Notes under the pieces: generated by a model
What the model was told of the DNA's origin: nothing
The model's input: the letters and a program-made list of their open reading frames with translations, nothing else
The model's database searches: none
Translations under genes and position numbers: made by a program
Part shown: positions 15,951-21,281 of the stretch, piece after piece
How positions within the stretch are numbered: position 1 is the first letter of the stretch
Layout of the letters: each line of letters opens with the position of its first letter
NCBI RefSeq assembly: GCF_034090345.1
Contig: NZ_JAXDSS010000111.1
Location: 1 to 21,281, forward strand
Reading direction: 5' to 3'
Source: Peptoniphilus sp034090345
GTDB lineage: Bacteria > Bacillota > Clostridia > Tissierellales > Peptoniphilaceae
Length of the DNA stretch: 21,281 nucleotides

Positions 15951-16736
15951 TTACGCTTCTATATTTTCTACAGTATCCTCTGCTTGAGATTCTTCATTTT
16001 TAACTTCTTCAGATTCTTCTTTAACTTCATCTTCAGAAAAATCTACATTTTGAGTACCTTGTTTACCTTCTAATACTGCGTTTGCCATTGTTTCAGTTAT
16101 TAGCTTTACAGCTCTAATAGCATCGTCATTTCCTGGAATTGGAAAATCAATTTCATCAGGATCACAGTTGGTATCAATAATTCCTATTACAGGAATTCCT
16201 AAAATATGAGCTTCTTTTACAGCTATTCTCTCTTTACGTGGATCAACTACAAATATAGCATCTGGAATTCTACCCATATCTTTAATTCCGCCAAGAAACT
16301 TTTCTAATTTTTCTCCTTCATGTCTTATTTGTATAATTTCTTTTTTAGGAAGAGCTTCAAAAGTCCCATCTTCTTCCATTTCTTCTATTCTATGAAGTCT
16401 ATCTATTCTCTTTCTTATTGTCTGATAGTTAGTTAAAAGACCGCCCAACCATCTTTGATTTATAAATGGCATTTCACATCTCTTAGCTTCTTTTTCTATA
16501 GCATCTTGAGCTTGTTTTTTAGTACCTACAAAAAGAATAGTACCGCCATCAGCTGAAATCTCTCTAATAAATTCATAAGCTTCATTTATTTTCTTTACTG
16601 TTTTTTGAAGGTCTATTATATAAATACCGTTTCTTTGAGTAAAGATAAATCTAGCCATCTTAGGATTCCATCTTCTTGTTTGATGCCCAAAGTGAACCCC
16701 TGCTTCTAATAAGTTTTTCATTGCTACTACTGACAA
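15951..16736 (-). CDS. rpsB: 30S ribosomal protein S2
   Basis: S2, 261 residues from a TTG start. The N-terminus MSVVAMKNLLEAGVHFGHQ aligns with the usual family start, and RRWNPKM, NGIYIIDLQKT, FVGTKKQA (69-76) and RWLGGLLTN (95-103) are diagnostic. The frame is open to an ATG at 16797-16799, but those 21 extra residues are unlike S2 and fall in the mRNA leader. The TTG at 16734-16736 has AAAGGGGG at 7-bp spacing, so I choose it. The C-terminal ~35 residues form a very acidic Glu-rich tail, longer than in Bacillus S2 (246 residues). It is the promoter-proximal gene of the supercluster. Confidence 0.95.
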   Translation of the reverse strand: MSVVAMKNLLEAGVHFGHQTRRWNPKMARFIFTQRNGIYIIDLQKTVKKINEAYEFIREISADGGTILFVGTKKQAQDAIEKEAKRCEMPFINQRWLGGLLTNYQTIRKRIDRLHRIEEMEEDGTFEALPKKEIIQIRHEGEKLEKFLGGIKDMGRIPDAIFVVDPRKERIAVKEAHILGIPVIGIIDTNCDPDEIDFPIPGNDDAIRAVKLITETMANAVLEGKQGTQNVDFSEDEVKEESEEVKNEESQAEDTVENIEA

Positions 16737-16837
16737 AAAAATTCCCCCTTTGTTTAAATCCTCCACCTTCATCATCTGTAATTGAGGACATTTCTGCAAC
16801 TCTCAACACATCAAAAGGTGTGTGTAGTAAATCATCG
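16737..16837 (-). promoter_or_regulatory. rpsB mRNA leader (possible S2 autoregulatory region)
   Basis: The roughly 100-nt untranslated leader between the predicted start site and the TTG start. Two short helices are possible in minus-strand RNA: ACACA with TGTGT (5 bp, loop CCTTTTGA), and TTGAG with CTCAA (5 bp). Ribosomal protein S2 represses its own operon in E. coli through its leader; whether this leader does so is inference from position and length only. The helices are short and I recognise no named motif. Confidence 0.35.
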
Positions 16838-16843
16838 GTTACA

Positions 16844-16872
16844 AGTATAGCATATAAGTTAGTATTCATCAA
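16844..16872 (-). promoter_or_regulatory. rpsB promoter
   Basis: On the minus strand, TTGATG (complement of 16867-16872), a 17-bp spacer and TATACT (complement of 16844-16849), the latter preceded by TGC, an extended -10. It lies immediately after the terminator of the upstream ABC genes, so it should be the main entry point for transcription of the supercluster. Predicted start near 16837. Confidence 0.75.
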
Positions 16873-16873
16873 G

Positions 16874-16899
16874 AAAAAAATCCTGTTTTAAACAGGATT
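16874..16899 (-). terminator. intrinsic terminator of the ABC exporter operon
   Basis: Stem AATCCTG (16879-16885) with CAGGATT (16893-16899), loop TTTTAAA that can extend the pairing. In minus-strand RNA it is followed by seven U residues (16880 down to 16874). It overlaps the stop codon of the permease gene and separates that operon from the rpsB promoter. Confidence 0.9.
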
Positions 16900-17716
16900 A
16901 ATAATCTAATTCTTTTGAATTGTAAATAATATATGAAAGTAGCACAAATATAATTAAAATCACTAAATTTATTCCCATCCCCGCAATATTAAACTCTTCT
17001 TTTACAAAAAATACTGGGTTGAAAATTTCCAAAGTAAATTTTTCCACAACCGCCTTAAATGTAGCACCATATATTTTCCCAAAAATTGTTATTAATAATG
17101 TAAGTAATACAAATAAAATTGATGTGCCTTCAGTAAAATTAGTTGATTTAGACATAGAACTAAAAAATAACCCTACACTCATAAACACTAACCCGCCAAT
17201 AAACATTCCGCCAAATATTTTTGCTATTGCAAATATTGCCATTTGCATGCTCACTTCTACTTCCATGTGTATGACATATACTATTCCAAAAGTCACTAGA
17301 GCCAATGAGAACAACATGATAAAATATGTTAACATATTTGCTAAAAACTTTTGAGTTACTATTTCACTTCTGGAAATAGGATTTGAATATATATAACCTA
17401 TTGAGCCTTGTGATTGTTCTCTAGCTAGAGAATTTGCACCTAGTTGCATTGCAAACATTGCAATAAATACAAATATATATTGAAATATAAACCCTAAATA
17501 GTCTGAAATATCTGTATAATCTATACCCTCTTTAAATCCTAATACATTTTTTACATTATCAGAAAGAGATGAAAGAAAGCTATCAAAAATGCTTTTCATA
17601 TTTGCATCTAACATGAGTATATAAATAGACATCAGCAACCCGGTCAAAATTGAAATAACTAATAACCAAGCAAAAAGTTTTGAAAGATTAGATTTTACTT
17701 CTCTAGAAAAAATCAT
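16898..17716 (-). CDS. ABC-2 type transporter permease
   Basis: A 272-residue integral membrane protein with about six transmembrane helices (first at about 15-36, second at about 73-95, last near the C-terminus) and a cytoplasmic segment after the second helix, REQSQGSIGYIYSNPISRSEI-like in character. That segment, ending in P-x-S-R, is typical of ABC-2 family permeases (the NatB/YhaP/ABC2_membrane_2 kind) and couples to the ATPase. Its ATG overlaps the ATPase stop by 4 bp (ATGA) with a GAGGGGGTGA site, so the two subunits are co-translated and presumably act as a 2+2 exporter. The substrate cannot be told from sequence: drug, lipid, peptide or sodium export are all possible. Confidence 0.85.
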   Translation of the reverse strand: MIFSREVKSNLSKLFAWLLVISILTGLLMSIYILMLDANMKSIFDSFLSSLSDNVKNVLGFKEGIDYTDISDYLGFIFQYIFVFIAMFAMQLGANSLAREQSQGSIGYIYSNPISRSEIVTQKFLANMLTYFIMLFSLALVTFGIVYVIHMEVEVSMQMAIFAIAKIFGGMFIGGLVFMSVGLFFSSMSKSTNFTEGTSILFVLLTLLITIFGKIYGATFKAVVEKFTLEIFNPVFFVKEEFNIAGMGINLVILIIFVLLSYIIYNSKELDY

Positions 17717-18843
17717 TTTTTCACCCCCTCCTCAGATACATCCTCGGGTTTTTTAATAACCTCTCCATCCTTTAAAATTGTTCCTTTAGGAGCTAATTGG
17801 ATAGTATCATGATTGATATTTTCTGAAATAATATCAACATCATTATCTTGAACATCAGTAACATTTACATCTGCTTCAACTTCTGTTTCAGTTTTAATTG
17901 CAGTTTCTATATTTTCATTTTTTAGCGAAAGGTTTCTATGATAATTAGCTTCTATTTCATATGCATGTTCAGTATCATAATAAGCGGAGATTTTATCTCT
18001 AAGAGATGAATTTTCAATTGTATAATCATCTATCATATGTCTGCTAATTACATTTGATAATAAATTCATATCTTTATCATAATAAAATATTTTTTCATAC
18101 GGAGAATTTTTTAATAGAATAGCTCCTATTTCAGTGAATGGAGTTAAATCTGAAATGTTTGTATGAATTCTTATTAATTTATCATTTGAAATCTTATCCT
18201 TTAAATATTCTATATCTCTTATCTTTCCATCATATAGGTAAGCCGCTCTATCACAATATCTTTGCGCTTCCATTAAACTATCTGTAAGCACAAAGACAGT
18301 TAGTCCTTCATTTTCTTTTAAATATTTTAAATGATCAAAAAGAATAGCAACCTGTTCACTAGATAATCCTTTAGATGGTTCATCCATTACTATTAACCTT
18401 GGTTTTATAATAAGAGCATTTATAACAGCAAAAAGTTTCTTCTCTGATCCTGTCATTTCAGAAAATCTTAATCTTTGATTAAAATTAAAAAGTTCCAATA
18501 ATTTATCCAACTCTTCTGTATTTTGTAGATTATGAGCAGACAAAGTCTTCTTAAACAAATATGACGCTCTAACATTTTCATTAAATACAACTTCCTCTGG
18601 AATATATGAAACACTTTCTTTTATATATTTAGAATCTTTAGTACAATCCATATCATAAACCATCACTTGCCCTTTTGCAGGTTTAAGATAATTGAATATT
18701 ATTCTAGCTATTGTAGTCTTTCCAGCCCCTTCGAGTCCTAAAAGTGCAAAAAATTCACTCTCCAAAACTTCTAAATCGAGGTTTTGAAATACCTTTTTTT
18801 TGCCCATTCTCTTCGTCAAATCACTTATGACTATAGCACTCAT
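17713..18843 (-). CDS. ABC-2 exporter ATP-binding protein with degenerate motifs and acidic C-terminal tail
   Basis: A 376-residue ATPase subunit. Walker A GLEGAGKT is at 36-43 and Walker B LIVMDEP at 150-156, with E155 the catalytic Glu; the Q-loop region is YIPEE (80-84). Several other sites depart from consensus: the LSGGQ signature is MTGSE (130-134), the D-loop Asp is S161 (KGLSS), and the switch His is D188 (LTDSL for SSHIL). After about residue 215 there is a ~95-residue accessory domain and a ~70-residue acidic, low-complexity tail. An upstream extension to 18903 lacks a ribosome binding site; ATG 18841-18843 has GAGGTGA. It may have low ATPase activity or work asymmetrically. Pairs with the downstream permease. 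Confidence 0.85.
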   Translation of the reverse strand: MSAIVISDLTKRMGKKKVFQNLDLEVLESEFFALLGLEGAGKTTIARIIFNYLKPAKGQVMVYDMDCTKDSKYIKESVSYIPEEVVFNENVRASYLFKKTLSAHNLQNTEELDKLLELFNFNQRLRFSEMTGSEKKLFAVINALIIKPRLIVMDEPSKGLSSEQVAILFDHLKYLKENEGLTVFVLTDSLMEAQRYCDRAAYLYDGKIRDIEYLKDKISNDKLIRIHTNISDLTPFTEIGAILLKNSPYEKIFYYDKDMNLLSNVISRHMIDDYTIENSSLRDKISAYYDTEHAYEIEANYHRNLSLKNENIETAIKTETEVEADVNVTDVQDNDVDIISENINHDTIQLAPKGTILKDGEVIKKPEDVSEEGVKK

Positions 18844-18874
18844 TACATTCACCTCTTTTAAATTTATTAATTTT

Positions 18875-18903
18875 ATTATAATATATTTCTTAGATAAAAC
18901 CAA
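18875..18903 (-). promoter_or_regulatory. ABC exporter promoter
   Basis: On the minus strand, TTGGTT (complement of 18898-18903), a 17-bp spacer and TATAAT (complement of 18875-18880). The -10 lies in the palindrome ATTATAAT (18875-18882), so the plus strand reads TATAAT at 18877-18882 in the same place and could serve ychF. The plus-strand -35 match is poor. The GAGGTGA site of the ATPase gene follows. Confidence 0.55.
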
Positions 18904-18944
18904 TTAAATTGTAAATTTAAATAAACTAATGAAAGAGGACAAAA

Positions 18945-20036
18945 ATGAAACTAGGAATTGTAGGATTACCTAATGTTGGTAAATCAACACTTTTTAATGC
19001 TTTGACAAAAGCTGGAGCTGAGGCTGCAAATTATCCATTCGCCACTATCGAACCAAATGTTGGAGTTGTAAGTGTCCCAGATGAAAGGCTTAATGTTCTT
19101 TCTAAAATGAGCAACTCAGCTAAAATTGTACCTGCACATATAGAATTTTTTGATATAGCTGGACTTGTTAAAGGCGCAAGCAAAGGCGAAGGATTGGGAA
19201 ATCAATTTTTAGCAAATATCAGAGAAGTTGATGCTATAGTACATGTAGTAAGATGTTTCGACAATGATAATGTCATCCATGTTGATGGTTCAGTTGATCC
19301 GTTAAGAGATATAGAAAATATAAATTTAGAACTTATTTTTTCTGACTTAGAACAAATTGAAAAAAGACTATTAAAAACAGAAAAACAATTAAAAGGAGAT
19401 AAAACTTTAACTTTTGAAGTTGAGTTGCTAAAAAAATTAAGAGATATTTTAGAATCAGGCTTACCCGCTAGAAATTTAGATATAACATATGAAGAGAAAA
19501 AATTTCTTAAAAATTATCAATTACTTAGCGATAAAAGTGTTATATATGTTGCTAATATATCTGAAGATGAAGTCAATAAAAACGAAGAAAATGAATTAGT
19601 AAAAAAAGTTAGAGAATTTGCTAAAAATCAAAACGATGAGGTTGTAGTTATCAGCTGTGAAATAGAATCTCAAATTCAATCTCTAGATGATGATGAAAAA
19701 GAAATGTTTATGGAAGAACTAGGTTTAGAAAGTGCAGGTTTAGATAAATTAATCAAATCAAGTTATAAACTTTTAGGTCTTATCTCTTATCTAACCACTG
19801 GAGAAATGGAGACACGTGCTTGGACTATAGTAGATGGCACCAAAGCTCCTGGTGCTGCGGGTAAAATTCATACTGATTTTGAAAGAGGCTTTATAAAAGC
19901 AGACATAATATCATATGAAGACCTTGTTAAATCAGGTTCTATGGCTGAAGCAAGAGAAAAAGGTCTCATCAGAAGTGAGGGGAAAGAATATGTAATGAAA
20001 GACGGGGATGTAGTAAATTTTAAATTTAATGTTTAA
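18945..20036 (+). CDS. ychF: redox-regulated ATPase/GTPase YchF (OLA1 family)
   Basis: YchF, 363 residues, the usual length. A universally conserved Obg-superfamily P-loop protein that prefers ATP to GTP and associates with ribosomes and stress responses. P-loop GLPNVGKS at 7-14, followed by PFATIEPN; G3 region DIAGLVKGASKGEGLGNQFL near 70-89; the G4 position reads VANISEDE, the non-canonical N-x-x-E that accounts for ATP use. A coiled-coil insertion spans about 130-180 and the C-terminal TGS domain about 280-363 (ETRAWTI, IHTDFERGFIKAD). AGAGGA precedes the ATG. It is transcribed divergently from the ABC operon and ends in its own terminator. Confidence 0.97.
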   Translation: MKLGIVGLPNVGKSTLFNALTKAGAEAANYPFATIEPNVGVVSVPDERLNVLSKMSNSAKIVPAHIEFFDIAGLVKGASKGEGLGNQFLANIREVDAIVHVVRCFDNDNVIHVDGSVDPLRDIENINLELIFSDLEQIEKRLLKTEKQLKGDKTLTFEVELLKKLRDILESGLPARNLDITYEEKKFLKNYQLLSDKSVIYVANISEDEVNKNEENELVKKVREFAKNQNDEVVVISCEIESQIQSLDDDEKEMFMEELGLESAGLDKLIKSSYKLLGLISYLTTGEMETRAWTIVDGTKAPGAAGKIHTDFERGFIKADIISYEDLVKSGSMAEAREKGLIRSEGKEYVMKDGDVVNFKFNV

Positions 20037-20067
20037 CTTTTTTGAAATACTGTAATTTACTAAGATT

Positions 20068-20103
20068 GTGATGTCTACTTGATTTGACATCACTTTTCTT
20101 TTT
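20068..20103 (+). terminator. ychF intrinsic terminator
   Basis: Perfect 8-bp stem GTGATGTC (20068-20075) with GACATCAC (20086-20093), 10-nt loop, then TTTTCTTTTT on the plus strand. It lies about 30 bp after the ychF stop. It probably marks the last chromosomal feature before the prophage-like segment. Confidence 0.9.
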
Positions 20104-20143
20104 CGAAATTTATCGAAATTTGTCGAAATTTTGCGAAATTTTC
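20101..20143. repeat. four in-phase 10-bp repeats (CGAAATTTNN)
   Basis: Units start at 20104, 20114, 20124 and 20134: each begins CGAAATTT followed by two variable bases, and a partial fifth unit (GAAC) follows. The exact 10-bp period places each unit on the same face of the helix, which suits cooperative protein binding. It lies between the ychF terminator and the end of the phage lysis genes. Possible roles are integrase arm-type sites or another phage-encoded binding array; it is too short and spacerless for CRISPR. Confidence 0.7.
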
Positions 20144-20149
20144 GAACCC

Positions 20150-20171
20150 GTTGCACAACAGTTGCACAACA
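20150..20171. repeat. 11-bp tandem direct repeat GTTGCACAACA x2
   Basis: Two adjacent identical copies, 20150-20160 and 20161-20171. Each copy has the inner dyad GTTG-CA-CAAC. It directly follows the 10-bp repeats and precedes the terminator of the lysis genes. Together these look like a protein-binding array, plausibly part of the attachment region of the prophage; that role is inferred. Confidence 0.65.
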
Positions 20172-20180
20172 TTCTGAAAA

Positions 20181-20210
20181 TAAAAATAGCCAGAGGATTA
20201 TTCCCCTGGC
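20181..20210 (-). terminator. intrinsic terminator of the phage lysis genes
   Basis: Stem GCCAGAGG (20189-20196) with CCCCTGGC (20203-20210), loop ATTATT. In minus-strand RNA all eight pairs form, one as G-U; in plus-strand RNA that position is A-C. The minus-strand tail is UAUUUUUA. The hairpin contains the holin stop codon, so it ends transcription of the lysis cassette. Confidence 0.85.
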
Positions 20211-20470
20211 TTAAATTGATTAAACACACTATCAACTATCTTGTCATATAGCTTCCCTGCTGCTAATCCAAGCACGATACCGTTTAGCACACTTTCTATA
20301 CTCACACCATTTTGAGCAATAGTTGCTAAAGCACCTAAAAAAATTCCTATCAATTCTAAATATTTATATGCACTTTCAGGCATTACTTTTTTGATAGATT
20401 GCAAAACCCCAACGAGTGCAACAACAATTAACATATTAGCTACTACTAAATTACTTATAAAATTTTCCAT
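20198..20470 (-). CDS. putative phage holin
   Basis: A 90-residue small membrane protein with two hydrophobic helices, about 6-25 and 40-55, plus a third weakly hydrophobic, Gly/Ala-rich segment at about 60-75 (GIVLGLAAGKLYD). It ends in a short charged tail. The size, the short loop between helices and its place next to an endolysin gene are typical of holins, which let endolysin reach the wall. The segment resembles small Firmicutes phage holins, but I cannot assign a numbered family. A strong AGGAGGAAAA site precedes the ATG. It is 79 bp downstream of the endolysin gene and ends in its own terminator. Confidence 0.7.
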   Translation of the reverse strand: MENFISNLVVANMLIVVALVGVLQSIKKVMPESAYKYLELIGIFLGALATIAQNGVSIESVLNGIVLGLAAGKLYDKIVDSVFNQFKPGE

Positions 20471-20549
20471 ATTTTCCTCCTAAAAACGGCTTTATATACG
20501 CCATTCTAATCCATCTAAAATTTACATTAATACAAATGTATGTCTTAAA

Positions 20550-21281
20550 TTACATAATAATTTGTACTTTATCGCCTTGCCATTCAACTTTAGCTCCTAT
20601 TGATTCAAAAATATTTCTTATAGCTTTTTCTTCATTATTGATATAAGCATAAGTCACTCCATCAATTATATATCCTTTTTTAAAGAAATTACCATTTATA
20701 AAAATTTGAATATTTTCAGCAGGAGTTGTATTTTTTAAGTCTATATAAGCTGCGCTAACATAAGCATTTTTACCATTATAGTTTAATTCAAACCAATCAT
20801 CAGCTTTAGCACTTATCTGAATTTCTTGACCTTTTTTAAGTGTTCCAACTTTTTCAGCATTCACTGAATTAGCACTTCTAACATTAAGTACATTCGCTGT
20901 TACAATTCCTTTAGCGGTAAATTTCACAACATTTTTAACTACAATATTAGAGGCTTCCAAAGCTTTAACTCTAAAAGCACGTTGCCACGCTATACGCTTT
21001 TTTGAATACACTCCAACTCCTGCATATATAGCTTCAAATACTTGATTATTACCTAAATAGATACCTACGTGTCCGAAGTATACTCCGTTCTTATCATTTC
21101 TATACCACACAATATCCCCGCGTTTAAGTTCAGACATTGGAATTTCTCTAAATCTACTGTCCCCTTCTACGCCCATTCTGTGTGTAGTTACGTTCACACC
21201 TTTTCTACTATTCCAATTTAAATTATCTAAAGCTTTTTGAATTAGTGACGAACAGTCGCTATATCCTTTTTGAAGTCTTTT
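20550..21281 (-). CDS. phage endolysin: NlpC/P60 peptidase + SH3 + copper-amine-oxidase-N-like domain (5' end cut by window edge)
   Basis: A cell-wall peptidase of the NlpC/P60 family. The frame is open to the right edge, giving 243 visible residues. The GTG at 21195-21197 is not the start, because the catalytic Cys (YSDCSSL, residue 10 of the visible part) lies upstream of it. The catalytic His is in YFGHVGIYLG (residue 71); the third polar position falls in VFEA, giving Glu at 83. A bacterial SH3 domain at about 116-181 (NVLNVRSA, DDWFELNYNGKNAYVSAAYI) should bind the wall. The last ~50 residues, with NGNFFKKGYIIDGVTY and the end AKVEW-x-GD, resemble the copper-amine-oxidase N-terminal-like module of clostridial surface proteins. 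A phage origin rests on the adjacent holin; a host autolysin is the alternative. Confidence 0.85.
   Translation of the reverse strand, partial: KRLQKGYSDCSSLIQKALDNLNWNSRKGVNVTTHRMGVEGDSRFREIPMSELKRGDIVWYRNDKNGVYFGHVGIYLGNNQVFEAIYAGVGVYSKKRIAWQRAFRVKALEASNIVVKNVVKFTAKGIVTANVLNVRSANSVNAEKVGTLKKGQEIQISAKADDWFELNYNGKNAYVSAAYIDLKNTTPAENIQIFINGNFFKKGYIIDGVTYAYINNEEKAIRNIFESIGAKVEWQGDKVQIIM

Larger units (their letters stand above)
20171..21281 (-). mobile_element. edge of a prophage (lysis module), inferred
   Basis: Endolysin, holin and their terminator run toward a repeat-rich junction that follows the terminator of a housekeeping gene. In many temperate phages of Firmicutes the lysis cassette is the last block before the attachment site, so the junction near 20104-20171 is the likely boundary. 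No integrase, att duplication or structural gene is inside the window, so a lone captured lysis cassette, or a remnant, cannot be excluded. Confidence 0.55.

Noticed and set aside
16797..16830. Possible 10-codon leader peptide (MIYYTHLLMC) in the rpsB leader
   Set aside because: No SD precedes it and the codon content suggests no attenuation logic; likely chance.
16660..16872. 70-residue minus-strand ORF across the rpsB leader and start
   Set aside because: It begins inside the rpsB promoter, overlaps the conserved S2 N-terminus in another frame, has no ribosome binding site and matches nothing I recognise.
19932..20156. 74-residue minus-strand ORF over the ychF 3' end and the 10-bp repeats
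   Set aside because: Its N-terminal FRK-type repeats are just the translated 10-bp DNA repeats and the rest is antisense to ychF; no supporting SD.
20101..20171. CRISPR array
   Set aside because: Repeat units are 10-11 bp with no spacers and there are no cas genes; phased binding sites are more likely.
21195..21197. GTG as the start of the endolysin (215 residues)
   Set aside because: The frame is open to the window edge and the catalytic Cys motif YSDCSSL lies upstream, so the gene is truncated rather than starting here.
1..21281. Defence, toxin-antitoxin, tRNA or rRNA genes
   Set aside because: None found on reading both strands; the non-core part is only a phage lysis module and an ABC exporter.

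Overview
The window is AT-rich DNA from a low-GC Gram-positive (Firmicutes) bacterium. PolC, the gene order, AGGAGG-type ribosome binding sites and Lys/Asn-rich proteins all fit an anaerobic Tissierellia/Peptoniphilaceae-like genome; Parvimonas or a relative is my guess, not something shown. About 19 kb is conserved core genome. The last ~1.2 kb on the right is the edge of a prophage.

Positions 1-16.9 kb, all on the minus strand and so read right to left, hold the translation / lipid / replication supercluster: rpsB, tsf, pyrH, frr, uppS, cdsA, rseP, ispG, polC, rimP, nusA, rnpM(ylxR), infB, rbfA, nrnA, truB (truB cut by the left edge). Most junctions are tight: genes overlap, or the Shine-Dalgarno (SD) of one gene contains the stop codon of the gene before it. 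Three junctions instead carry an intrinsic-terminator hairpin pressed directly against the next gene's SD: rpsB/tsf, frr/uppS and polC/rimP. These cut the cluster into modules: rpsB; tsf-pyrH-frr; uppS-cdsA-rseP-ispG-polC; rimP-nusA-rnpM-infB-rbfA-nrnA-truB. The polC/rimP gap also has a near-consensus extended -10 promoter upstream of its hairpin, which gives the layout of a NusA-controlled attenuator. Genes commonly found here in relatives but absent are dxr (between cdsA and rseP), proS, and ylxQ (between rnpM and infB).

Positions 16.9-18.8 kb (minus) hold a two-gene ABC exporter, an ATPase with several degenerate catalytic motifs plus an ABC-2 permease, closed by a clear terminator. A short divergent promoter region separates it from ychF (plus strand, 18.9-20.0 kb), which has its own strong terminator.

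Between the ychF terminator and the right edge lie four in-phase 10-bp repeats, an 11-bp tandem repeat, a minus-strand terminator, a putative holin and the 3' part of an NlpC/P60-SH3 endolysin. This looks like the lysis end of a prophage whose attachment site would be just downstream of ychF. The rest of that element lies outside the window.

I see no defence system, CRISPR array, tRNA or rRNA. The observations most worth a second look are the loss of PHP metal ligands in PolC, the promoter-terminator-SD arrangement ahead of rimP-nusA, the degenerate ABC ATPase, and the repeat-rich prophage boundary.
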